64,000 nt of DNA from Victivallaceae bacterium (GTDB lineage: Bacteria > Chlamydiota > Chlamydiia > Chlamydiales > Chlamydiaceae): positions 784,530-848,529 of the forward strand of contig JAVXCN010000001.1 of the NCBI GenBank assembly GCA_036659455.1, read 5' to 3'. The notes beneath the pieces were generated by a model, which saw only the letters and a program-made list of their open reading frames with translations, was not told where the DNA came from and searched no databases. Made by a program: the position numbers and the translations under genes. Positions 36,753 to 45,274 of the stretch are shown here, one piece after another (position 1 is the stretch's first letter; each line of letters begins with the position of its first letter).

Positions 36753-37853
36753 ATGGCTCATCATAAAAACTATCCCGGTTTCAGAACCATGTACAACGTG
36801 ATTTACAATACTACTTTGCGTCGATTGGATAAGTTCTTCAATTTTTTTTCGGGTAATATCGGTATAGATTTAGGAACGGCCAATACTTTGGTTTATGTAA
36901 GAGGACGAGGGATTGTGCTTAGCGAGCCTTCCGTTGTTGCCGTTGATGCTCAAACGAATGAAGTTTTAGCCGTCGGACATAAAGCCAAAGCCATGTTGGG
37001 GAAAACTCCCAGAAAGATATTGGCAGTGCGTCCTATGAAAGACGGTGTTATTGCCGATTTCGAAATAGCCGAAGGCATGCTTAAAGCACTTATTAAAAGA
37101 GTTACTCCCTCCAGGAGTCTATTCCGTCCTAAAATTTTAATAGCCGTTCCTTCCGGAATTACCGGCGTTGAGAAACGTGCGGTTGAAGACTCCGCGCTTC
37201 ACGCAGGAGCGCAGGAAGTGATTCTCATTGAAGAACCTATGGCTGCTGCCATAGGGGTGGATTTACCGGTTCATGAGCCGGCTGCCAGTATGATTATCGA
37301 TATAGGTGGTGGAACTACTGAAATAGCGATCATTTCATTAGGAGGTATCGTAGAGTCGAGATCTCTGAGAATTGCCGGAGACGAGTTTGATGAATGTATT
37401 ATCAATTACATGAGACGTACTTATAATTTGATGATCGGTCCGAGAACTGCGGAAGAGATTAAGATTACTATAGGTTCTGCGTTCTCGTTAGGAGATAAAG
37501 AGCTTGAAATGGAGGTCAGAGGACGTGATCAGGTTGCGGGATTACCTGTAACGAAACGTATCAATTCCGTTGAAATTCGAGAATGTTTAGCGGAACCGAT
37601 TCAACAGATTATTGAATGTGTCAGATTGACTTTAGAAAAATGTCCACCCGAATTATCTGCCGATCTGGTAGAAAGAGGGATGGTGCTGGCAGGCGGGGGT
37701 GCCTTGATAAAAGGGTTGGATAAAGCGCTGACGAAAAATACCGGTTTATCGGTCATTATAGCACCGCATCCGCTATTAGCCGTTTGTCTCGGGACTGGGA
37801 AGGCTTTGGAAAACCTCGATAAGTTTAAAAAAAGAAAAGGTGCAATGGTTTAA
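36753..37853 (+). CDS. mreB: Rod shape-determining actin homologue MreB
   Basis: This 366-residue protein has actin-fold motifs: phosphate 1 GIDLGTANT, phosphate 2 IIDIGGGTTE, and the adenosine motif with LAGGGALIKGL. The N terminus carries about 30 extra residues with an amphipathic character (LRRLDKFFNFFSG) just before the core, as in chlamydial MreB, where it aids membrane binding. In chlamydiae MreB replaces FtsZ in organising septal peptidoglycan synthesis. It sits between the second SNF2 gene (3 bases) and pckG (3 bases). Confidence 0.97.
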   Translation: MAHHKNYPGFRTMYNVIYNTTLRRLDKFFNFFSGNIGIDLGTANTLVYVRGRGIVLSEPSVVAVDAQTNEVLAVGHKAKAMLGKTPRKILAVRPMKDGVIADFEIAEGMLKALIKRVTPSRSLFRPKILIAVPSGITGVEKRAVEDSALHAGAQEVILIEEPMAAAIGVDLPVHEPAASMIIDIGGGTTEIAIISLGGIVESRSLRIAGDEFDECIINYMRRTYNLMIGPRTAEEIKITIGSAFSLGDKELEMEVRGRDQVAGLPVTKRINSVEIRECLAEPIQQIIECVRLTLEKCPPELSADLVERGMVLAGGGALIKGLDKALTKNTGLSVIIAPHPLLAVCLGTGKALENLDKFKKRKGAMV

Positions 37854-37856
37854 ACT

Positions 37857-39662
37857 ATGGGCTTTAGTTGGGAACTTTCGATAAAGAATAAGTCTTTGAA
37901 ATCTTGGATTCAAGAAATCGCTGAATTGGTTACTCCCGATTCGATAATGGTTTGTGATGGGTCGGATCAAGAATATGAAGCTTTGTGTCGTCAAATGGTT
38001 GAAAAAGGATCATTGATTCAATTAAACCCTGCTTTACGTCCGAACAGTTTTTTGGCAAGGTCTTCTCCGGAAGATGTAGCTCGAGTTGAACAACGAACAT
38101 TTATTTGCTCCGATAAAAAAGAAGACGCCGGACCTACTAATAATTGGGAAGAACCGAAGGTCATGCGAGATCGTTTATTGAAATTATTCAAGGGATGCAT
38201 GCAAGGAAGAATTATGTATGTCGTTCCTTTTAGCATGGCTCCTATCGGATCTACGTTTTCCGTAATAGGTGTTGAAATTACCGATTCTCCTTATGTCGTG
38301 TGTTCTATGAAAATAATGACGCGGATGGGCAAGCTTGCTTTAGATGCTTTAGGTGAAACGGGCCGGTTTGTGAAATGTTTACACAGTGTCGGTTATCCTT
38401 TGAGTTCCGGCCAAAAAGACGTTGCCTGGCCTTGTTCTCCTGAAAATACTTATATTGCACATTTTCAGGATGATTACAGCATTATGTCTTACGGAAGCGG
38501 TTATGGAGGCAACGCTTTGTTAGGTAAAAAGTGTCTTGCCTTACGCATAGCTTCTTATATCGGAAAAAATCAAGGCTGGTTAGCAGAACATATGTTAATC
38601 ATAGGGGTCACGAATCCTGAGGGACAAAAGAAATATTTTGCTGCCTCGTTCCCTAGTGCTTGCGGTAAAACGAATTTGGCTATGTTAAGTTCTACTTTAC
38701 CCGGATGGAAGGTAGAGTGTGTAGGGGATGATATTGCTTGGATGAGAATAGGTTTTGATAATCGGTTGTATGCCGTCAATCCCGAAAAAGGTTTTTTTGG
38801 AGTTGCTCCCGGCACCGCTGCCAAGACGAATCCCAACGCATTGGCTTCTTGCAGTAAGAACTCTATTTTTACGAATGTTGCTCTTACTTCCGAAGGAGAC
38901 GTATGGTGGGAAGGTCTGACTGACGTCCCTCCGGAAGGTCTGATCGATTGGCTTGGAAAACCTTGGAAACCCGGAGATAAGCCGGCGGCTCAGCCGAATT
39001 CACGGTTTACCGCTCCAATCGAACAATGTCCGGTATTGGATCCTTTATGGAATGAAAGCGAAGGCGTCCCGATAGATGCCATTATTTTCGGAGGTCGGCG
39101 TTCCGATACGATTCCTTTAGTTTATGAAGCTTTGGATTGGAATCACGGTGTTTTAATAGGTGCCGGTATGTCTTCCGTGACAACAGCGGCAATAGTAGGA
39201 AAACAGGGAGAGTTAAGACATGACCCTTTTGCCATGCTACCTTTTTGCGGCTATAACATGGGCGAATACTTTAATCATTGGTTAAGCTTACCCTTGTTGC
39301 ATAACGATCTGAAATTACCTAAAATATTTGGAGTAAACTGGTTTAGAAAAGATTCGGAAGGTAGATTTGTGTGGCCGGGATTCGGAAACAACGTCCGTGT
39401 TTTGGAATGGATTTTTAAAAGAACGAATCAGGAAGAGGGAATTTATCAAGAAAGTCCTATAGGACGTCTTCCGAATCAAACCGGATTGAATACGGAAGGA
39501 TTGGATTTAAACGAAAAAGATTTTCAGCATCTTACAGGTATCGATCCTTTATTGTGGAAAGAAGAAATGGAAAATATTCGTAATTATTTATTGATGTTCG
39601 GTGATAAATGTCCTTCGGTTTTATTGCGGACGATTGATTCAATAGAATCGAAATTAAAATAA
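37857..39662 (+). CDS. pckG: Phosphoenolpyruvate carboxykinase (GTP)
   Basis: This 601-residue enzyme interconverts oxaloacetate and phosphoenolpyruvate with GTP. It has the GTP-class kinase-1a loop F-P-S-A-C-G-K-T-N-L with the hyperreactive Cys, the substrate loop SYGSGYGGNALLGKK, and the metal-binding GDDIAWM. The length matches GTP-type enzymes. It starts 3 bases after mreB. It gives the bacterium a gluconeogenic entry from host dicarboxylates. Confidence 0.97.
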   Translation: MGFSWELSIKNKSLKSWIQEIAELVTPDSIMVCDGSDQEYEALCRQMVEKGSLIQLNPALRPNSFLARSSPEDVARVEQRTFICSDKKEDAGPTNNWEEPKVMRDRLLKLFKGCMQGRIMYVVPFSMAPIGSTFSVIGVEITDSPYVVCSMKIMTRMGKLALDALGETGRFVKCLHSVGYPLSSGQKDVAWPCSPENTYIAHFQDDYSIMSYGSGYGGNALLGKKCLALRIASYIGKNQGWLAEHMLIIGVTNPEGQKKYFAASFPSACGKTNLAMLSSTLPGWKVECVGDDIAWMRIGFDNRLYAVNPEKGFFGVAPGTAAKTNPNALASCSKNSIFTNVALTSEGDVWWEGLTDVPPEGLIDWLGKPWKPGDKPAAQPNSRFTAPIEQCPVLDPLWNESEGVPIDAIIFGGRRSDTIPLVYEALDWNHGVLIGAGMSSVTTAAIVGKQGELRHDPFAMLPFCGYNMGEYFNHWLSLPLLHNDLKLPKIFGVNWFRKDSEGRFVWPGFGNNVRVLEWIFKRTNQEEGIYQESPIGRLPNQTGLNTEGLDLNEKDFQHLTGIDPLLWKEEMENIRNYLLMFGDKCPSVLLRTIDSIESKLK

Positions 39663-39706
39663 TAATAGTTCGAAGTTGTTTTAGTTTTATATCTTAATTT
39701 TTTATT

Positions 39707-39750
39707 TAATAATTTTTATTTATAATAATTTATTTTTAATAATTTTATTT
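39707..39750 (+). repeat. Three tandem AT-only repeats before the effector genes
   Basis: Three copies of a TAATAATTT-headed unit begin at 39707 (TAATAATTTTTATT), 39723 (TAATAATTTATTTT) and 39737 (TAATAATTTTATTT), with periods of 16 and 14 bases. They fill the leader between pckG and the first DUF582 gene, which begins at 39784 without a clear ribosome-binding site. They may be a regulator-binding or bent-DNA element. Confidence 0.6.
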
Positions 39751-39783
39751 TTAAAATGTGAATAAAAGTATTAAGAATATTTT

Positions 39784-41934
39784 ATGACCGCTCCACTGTA
39801 TTTTGTTAATTATGCCAAACAGGTAACTTCGGCTTTAGCAGGGGATCCTTTAGATTTGGAGGATTCGTTAAAAACCGTCTCTTTTGATTTTCAATATCTA
39901 AACTCGCAAGTCAGTGATCTCAAGCATCTTCTCGGCGTTCTTAAAAATGATCGATCCGATAATGTTAATTTTTATCGAGAGCTTTTACGTAGATACGAAA
40001 GAAAGGATCTTTCCGAGGTCGGAAATATTTGGTCGATGGCTATCGGAGCTTCTTTGCCTACTGAAGTCGAAAATATAAATATTAAAATCGCCATTGACGG
40101 TTTACTAGCGCTTAATGCGAAATTAAGTATCGATTGCACCCCGGAAGAAGCTAAGGTTTTATCGGCATATTTGGGCATACTTCTTATTTTAGAGTCGGCA
40201 TATCCTAGTTTATCGGCTGATCAAAAAACTACTTTAGATCAACTTCCTAAAGTAATGGCACAAGATCTCGAAGCAGTATCGGATAAGGATTTTATGAAAG
40301 TCTATTGGCAAGGGATCATAGACATTTATCAGAAAATACAGACTAATCTTTATCAAGCCGTACAACCTTTAGATGATCAAATAACTGCCGTCGAAGGAGA
40401 GATTCAAGAGGCGGAAGTAATGAATCAATTAGTTTCGCAGTTAAACAATACTTTTCGTAATTTCGTGAATGTTACTTGGTCTATTGAACCGAGTTATATA
40501 GATGGTTTGAAAACTTTGGATGATCCTAGTCTTTTTTCTTTAGTTCGATCGTTGGAAGGGATTACTCAGCTTTATTTTGATTTACCTCAAGTATACGACG
40601 GAGTATCTCCCACAGCTCAAAATATTTTAAATGAAATTATTCAGGTTTTCGATAACGCTCTGATAACGCCTACCGTAAGATTAGGAGATATAATCGCTTT
40701 ATGTTGTCTCCAGCATATTGCTTGTATTGAGAAAGTGAAAAATCCTTCAGTCACGGGAGCTGATTTACAACAGCTAATACGAGAGTTTTCGGGCAAATAT
40801 AATTTATCCGGTCTTACTACTTTCAAAAGGAGATTGGATATAGCGATCGAAGCTATTGGGAGAGGCGAACTGGTTACTTATATGGGTCGGAATGTCTTTG
40901 ACAATCAATGGACTCCGAGCAATGAATTTATTTCCGGAATTAATAAGCTTGTGATCAAGGAGCGTAAATTCAGTTTATCCGATTATACTAATTTGATTGC
41001 TCCTGTTTATAAAAATTATTTTGATAAGTATCAAAAATATTTAACGGATCAAAATCTGACAACCAATAATCTTAAGGCTTCATTGGACAGTTTAAACATC
41101 GACAAACAGTCGTTTTATCCGGTCATGGTTGAAGCTCAGGATAATTTCGTAGTTATTATGCCTCTACAGACTTCTTTGGCTTCTTTAATGTTGGATAAAT
41201 ATCTTCCTGAGCAAGAGTTTTATCTGCAATCCTTAGGAGTGCAATTATCTTTTTCGGATAAAGCGGCCGGGTACATTAATCGCATTCTAGATTTTTGTCG
41301 TCGTTTTCAGACCGCCGATGTGTACTATGCCGGTACTATTTATTTTAGGCAGATGAATTTTGCGGGCATTAAGAATGCTATTCGAAATGCTCAAATAGTT
41401 TTGTCTGATGAGATGACAAGATGTAAGGCAGATATAGCCAGGGCTCAATTAGCTATTAAGACAATTCAGGATATTCAGTCTGAAATTAATGCGGATACCG
41501 CTCTTTCAACCGTCCAGAAGCAAGAGTTATCAAAGGTGATGAGCGGTTATAAAAACAATTTTGAGTCTCTTATCAAGAATTTATGTATTTTGTATAACCT
41601 CATTTCAGGATTAACCGTTAAAGCCAAAGAAAAGCCGACTGAAACTTATGAAGCTTTTGATGTCGTGGGGCCTGAAGGATGGGCTCGTCTTCTATCATTG
41701 TATGAGAGTTTTGTAATTGACGGAGGACAGGTAGGCATATTCTATGGGGGGGAACAAACTGTTCAAACCGTTTTGGAATCCGCTCATCACGGTTATAGCG
41801 ATTTTAACCAAAATCAGCAGCTGGCTCTTCAGTTAGAGATAGCTTCCGTTCAACAGGAATGGACGATTATTTCTACTTCTCTAGGCATTATTAACCAGAT
41901 TTATTCAGGTATCACTCGAAAAATTAAGCAGTAA
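39784..41934 (+). CDS. DUF582-family type III effector (CT711-like)
   Basis: This 716-residue, mostly helical protein has no signal peptide or membrane helix. Its C-terminal third (about residues 465-716) matches the neighbour at 41947: LMLDKYLPEQEFYLQ against ILLNKYMPRQDDDLK, and near the end QLALQLEIASVQQEW against QMAVQLEMAAIQQEW. Gene order (after mreB-pckG) equals C. trachomatis CT711-CT712, members of the DUF582 effector family. Those proteins are reported to be secreted by type III secretion and to bind the ESCRT component Hrs through the shared C-terminal domain. The N-terminal part is specific to this protein. No Shine-Dalgarno is visible, and the leader is AT-only. Confidence 0.82.
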   Translation: MTAPLYFVNYAKQVTSALAGDPLDLEDSLKTVSFDFQYLNSQVSDLKHLLGVLKNDRSDNVNFYRELLRRYERKDLSEVGNIWSMAIGASLPTEVENINIKIAIDGLLALNAKLSIDCTPEEAKVLSAYLGILLILESAYPSLSADQKTTLDQLPKVMAQDLEAVSDKDFMKVYWQGIIDIYQKIQTNLYQAVQPLDDQITAVEGEIQEAEVMNQLVSQLNNTFRNFVNVTWSIEPSYIDGLKTLDDPSLFSLVRSLEGITQLYFDLPQVYDGVSPTAQNILNEIIQVFDNALITPTVRLGDIIALCCLQHIACIEKVKNPSVTGADLQQLIREFSGKYNLSGLTTFKRRLDIAIEAIGRGELVTYMGRNVFDNQWTPSNEFISGINKLVIKERKFSLSDYTNLIAPVYKNYFDKYQKYLTDQNLTTNNLKASLDSLNIDKQSFYPVMVEAQDNFVVIMPLQTSLASLMLDKYLPEQEFYLQSLGVQLSFSDKAAGYINRILDFCRRFQTADVYYAGTIYFRQMNFAGIKNAIRNAQIVLSDEMTRCKADIARAQLAIKTIQDIQSEINADTALSTVQKQELSKVMSGYKNNFESLIKNLCILYNLISGLTVKAKEKPTETYEAFDVVGPEGWARLLSLYESFVIDGGQVGIFYGGEQTVQTVLESAHHGYSDFNQNQQLALQLEIASVQQEWTIISTSLGIINQIYSGITRKIKQ

Positions 41935-41946
41935 GGATAAAGATTT

Positions 41947-43119
41947 ATGGACTCTTTTAATGTGAATAAAGTACATCATTCGGTGACGGGAATTATTTTC
42001 GAGAATCATCTTGAATCCGAAAAACAAGGCATTATGAAGCCTTCGTTAAACTTGTACAGCGATTTTATGCAATTGGAACAGCAGTCTAAGAGTTTGAAAT
42101 ATTTTTTGAGATTTTTAGAAAATCATTATGTCGATCGACAAATTCTAAGATCATTTAAAAAATCTCTTATTGAAAACAGCCAAGCCGCTTCTCTTATCAC
42201 AATGTTAATAAGCGAAAAAAATCAAAAAGATTGTCGTAAAGCTGATGAAAAAGCGTTAATGAAAGAGGCGGAACAATTTGCCGCGGTACCTGCTCCTGCT
42301 CCTGCGGATCTACCGATGATTTCTTTGGAAGACATGCCCTTACAATCGGCTTTTGCGAGCATATTATTGAATAAATATATGCCTCGTCAAGATGATGATT
42401 TAAAGATTCTTGCTAAAGAATTTCATTTTTCGACGATCGGGCAGTCTATAGTTTCCGAATTATTCGGTTATTTAGCCGATTTCAACTCTGCTCCCTTGTA
42501 TTATGATTTGTGTGGTTATTTGTCTCAGACCGAAAGCATGAATGTTTATACCGAGGGTTATGAAGACGCTCGGAATAAAATAATAAGAGAAAAAAGTTTT
42601 TGTGCAAGAGATCTTGAAACAATCGGCATGTTGAATCAGAAAATAGATAACATGATGGGATTGTTATTGACGTCGTATGGTGATCTTTCCGATGAACAGA
42701 AACAGAGTATCAAAGTTCAATTAAACGGCTACAAATTACATCTTGAAATCCTGGAACAACAAGTTAGTGATCTGGTCAGTTTGTTGAATAGATTGGATTT
42801 GTCTCCATTAGGCCCGGATGCTGGGGGAGCTTTTGAAATTTTGAATGCCGAGACCATTATGCCGATGTTAAAAAAAACGGAAGGCAATGTCGTTGATGGA
42901 GAAATCAATGTCACCACAGGGGAAATCAAAGGTGGTTTTTTACCGTTTTTCAATACTTGTAATTCCGATTTACAGTCTTACGGTGACTTAGCTCAAACGC
43001 AACAAATGGCAGTGCAACTCGAGATGGCCGCCATCCAACAGGAGTGGAATATAGTTGCTACCTCTTTAAAGACTTTGCACAAAATCTATAAGGGCATTAT
43101 CTCTGACATCAAACGATAA
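41947..43119 (+). CDS. DUF582-family type III effector (CT712-like)
   Basis: This 390-residue helical protein is a paralogue of its upstream neighbour; the common domain spans about residues 120-390. The short N-terminal part holds a small Pro/Ala-rich hinge (VPAPAPADLP near residues 113-122). No signal peptide is visible. AAGGATAAAG precedes the ATG, 12 bases after the previous stop, so the pair forms an operon. The assignment to the family rests on domain similarity and on synteny with CT712. I see no P-T/S-A-P late-domain motif. Confidence 0.82.
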   Translation: MDSFNVNKVHHSVTGIIFENHLESEKQGIMKPSLNLYSDFMQLEQQSKSLKYFLRFLENHYVDRQILRSFKKSLIENSQAASLITMLISEKNQKDCRKADEKALMKEAEQFAAVPAPAPADLPMISLEDMPLQSAFASILLNKYMPRQDDDLKILAKEFHFSTIGQSIVSELFGYLADFNSAPLYYDLCGYLSQTESMNVYTEGYEDARNKIIREKSFCARDLETIGMLNQKIDNMMGLLLTSYGDLSDEQKQSIKVQLNGYKLHLEILEQQVSDLVSLLNRLDLSPLGPDAGGAFEILNAETIMPMLKKTEGNVVDGEINVTTGEIKGGFLPFFNTCNSDLQSYGDLAQTQQMAVQLEMAAIQQEWNIVATSLKTLHKIYKGIISDIKR

Positions 43120-43127
43120 ACATTCGT

Positions 43128-44135
43128 CTAAAGTTGAATTTTGAAATGGCAAGAAACGGCTCTTTGATACCCCCAGGTACCCTCGAGATTGAGGCTCGCG
43201 CTGTCTTGAATGACGTAACTGAGTCCTGCGTTTACGTTTAAATGATGAGTATTTTTAATTTTTCTCATTAAGAATTTCAAATCCGGAAAAGCTGTTGTTA
43301 ATTGAGTAAACAGTTTTTCCGGAGATCCGGCTTTGAAGTACGTATTTCCGGTAGCTAGGCTAACATAAGGTACGAGATTATTGGTAACACGTGTCGCAAT
43401 CCCCACGTTAATCGACCATTCCTTGTATCCTATGGAATTGTTTGAAGTATCGTCTTCATGTTCTATGAAAAGTTCCGGTTCCGCCGCTTGATGGAGTATT
43501 ACGTAATTCAAAGGACAGGAAGCATGCTTATAATCCACACCCCCAGAGAGGAAACTATTGCCGTCTTTCCAAAAGACTTTTTTAGCTCCGAGATGCCACA
43601 TAAAGCCGTAATTCGTTTGTACTTCAATTACTCCGTCCGTAGGAGCGGATAAAGCCGTCGGAATCCTAAAGGCAGCCATAGGTAAACGATAATAGGCCGA
43701 TAAGCCCCCGATAGTTCCATATAAATCGATATCCCAAATAGGTGTGAAACAGTTACTGGTATCTTGAATAGTAATGGTTCCGGTTGCCCCGCTACTGGCA
43801 ATCGTCATATTATTGACCTGAAGTTCTTTGTAAAGAGTCGGTCCGTTTGCAATCAAGATAATAGGAACTTCTTTAACTCCGGCACTTTCAGAATAAATAT
43901 AATTTCCCGAGAAACCGAATCGGGAGGATATTTTGAAATCCGCAATCGAACGTGCACAAGACGACGAGATCAATAAATTATAAGTCGAATCATTACCCCA
44001 AGTCGTACGTGATAAGAGTATGGGATCAGCAGGATTACCTGAAGAAAGCCCGAAAGCTTGTTTGGAAAAAATAATACAAATAAAGAGCAATAAAAATTTG
44101 ATAGAATAAGTCCGTATGCTTTTAAAAAGTGACAT
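43128..44135 (-). CDS. porB: Outer-membrane porin PorB-like
   Basis: This 335-residue protein has a signal peptide (hydrophobic residues 12-27, cleavage likely after S-K-Q-A-F-G). The mature start LSSGNPADPILL resembles chlamydial MOMP/PorB. The rest is beta-rich with many Tyr/Phe/Trp and several Cys, as expected for a disulfide-linked chlamydial porin. PorB of C. trachomatis is described as a dicarboxylate-selective porin, and this gene has the same neighbours (pckG-effectors on one side, gpsA on the other; CT713). It ends in H-F-K-I-Q-L rather than in an aromatic residue. It converges on the effector pair with 8 bases between the stops. Confidence 0.85.
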   Translation of the reverse strand: MSLFKSIRTYSIKFLLLFICIIFSKQAFGLSSGNPADPILLSRTTWGNDSTYNLLISSSCARSIADFKISSRFGFSGNYIYSESAGVKEVPIILIANGPTLYKELQVNNMTIASSGATGTITIQDTSNCFTPIWDIDLYGTIGGLSAYYRLPMAAFRIPTALSAPTDGVIEVQTNYGFMWHLGAKKVFWKDGNSFLSGGVDYKHASCPLNYVILHQAAEPELFIEHEDDTSNNSIGYKEWSINVGIATRVTNNLVPYVSLATGNTYFKAGSPEKLFTQLTTAFPDLKFLMRKIKNTHHLNVNAGLSYVIQDSASLNLEGTWGYQRAVSCHFKIQL

Positions 44136-44263
44136 AGCGTAAATCGAATCCTTTATTAATTGCGGTTGTCGTCAGTATTCGCCAATATAACCAACTGAAA
44201 TCAATTTAACCATTTTCTTTTATTGGACCAATAAAAATTTTTCTAAATAGTCACTTCGTAAAA

Positions 44264-45274
44264 TTAAAGGTACTCTTCCTTCGTATGACGTTGCATAAGC
44301 AGTTTGACTCCGTCAAAAGGATCTAATCCTTCATAGAGGGTTTTATAAACGGTATCGGTGATAGGAAGTTCTATTTTATGATGTAAAGCGATTTGACTTG
44401 CCGAAACGGCCGTATAAGCTCCTTCTACTGCCATACCGATTTTATTTTTTGCTTCTTCAAAAGTCAATCCTTCGGCAATTAATTTGCCGCAACGATAATT
44501 GCGACTTAATTTCGAAAAGCAAGTCACGCAAAGATCGCCCATACCGGACAATCCGTTGATAGTGTCGATACGGCAACCCAGGACGGATGCGAATTTGCGA
44601 ATTTCATGTAATCCTCGGGTTATTAGACCGGCTTTTGCATTATCGCCGAATTTTAAACCGTCGGAAATTCCGCAAGCAATAGCAATGATATTTTTCAGTG
44701 CGCCTCCTAAGGAAACGCCTCTAATATCGGAATTCGGATAAACACGAAATTTTGGTGAAGAAAAGGCTTCGTGAATGGCCGAAATGACGGAAGTATCATA
44801 TCCGCTGCAAACAACGGAACACGGCATATTGCATAAGACTTCCTGTGCTATCGATGGCCCGCTGAGACATCCGATGTATTTTTTTGCTTTTTCTCCGAAA
44901 ATCTCTATTACGACGTCACTTAGAAATAAACCGGTGTTTTGTTCGATTCCCTTTGAAGTCAATATGAAAGGAACGTTAATTTCTTCTGAAATTTTTTTCA
45001 GTTGATTACATACCGGACGTATACCGGCACAAGTGACACTTTCAACAATCATTGATGAATCGGCGATGGCTTCAGTTAGATTATCGGAGAATTCAATATT
45101 TTCATGGACTTGAAAATCCGGAATTTTCGGATGAACTCCCTTATGTATGAGTTGATCGAACAGCGCTTTATTATGGGACCAGCCTACGACTCGATAACCC
45201 TTTTCGGCTAATAGGTTGGCTAAACAGAAGCCCCATATTCCCAAACCGAGACAGGTGATTTTTTTTTTAATCAT
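44264..45274 (-). CDS. gpsA: Glycerol-3-phosphate dehydrogenase [NAD(P)+]
   Basis: This 336-residue cytoplasmic enzyme makes sn-glycerol-3-phosphate for phospholipids. It shows the N-terminal G-x-G-x-W-G motif (GLGIWG), the conserved SKGIE, and the catalytic region with Lys in LKNIIAIACGISDGL, followed by NAKAGLITRGLHE. The start overlaps the stop of the pyrophosphorylase gene by 4 bases. It is the last gene of a six-gene overlapping cluster that begins with fliF-like. Confidence 0.96.
   Translation of the reverse strand: MIKKKITCLGLGIWGFCLANLLAEKGYRVVGWSHNKALFDQLIHKGVHPKIPDFQVHENIEFSDNLTEAIADSSMIVESVTCAGIRPVCNQLKKISEEINVPFILTSKGIEQNTGLFLSDVVIEIFGEKAKKYIGCLSGPSIAQEVLCNMPCSVVCSGYDTSVISAIHEAFSSPKFRVYPNSDIRGVSLGGALKNIIAIACGISDGLKFGDNAKAGLITRGLHEIRKFASVLGCRIDTINGLSGMGDLCVTCFSKLSRNYRCGKLIAEGLTFEEAKNKIGMAVEGAYTAVSASQIALHHKIELPITDTVYKTLYEGLDPFDGVKLLMQRHTKEEYL

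Noticed and set aside
43128-44135. Major outer membrane protein (MOMP/OmpA)
   Set aside because: The N terminus resembles both, but the neighbours (pckG, effector pair, gpsA) and the length fit PorB better.
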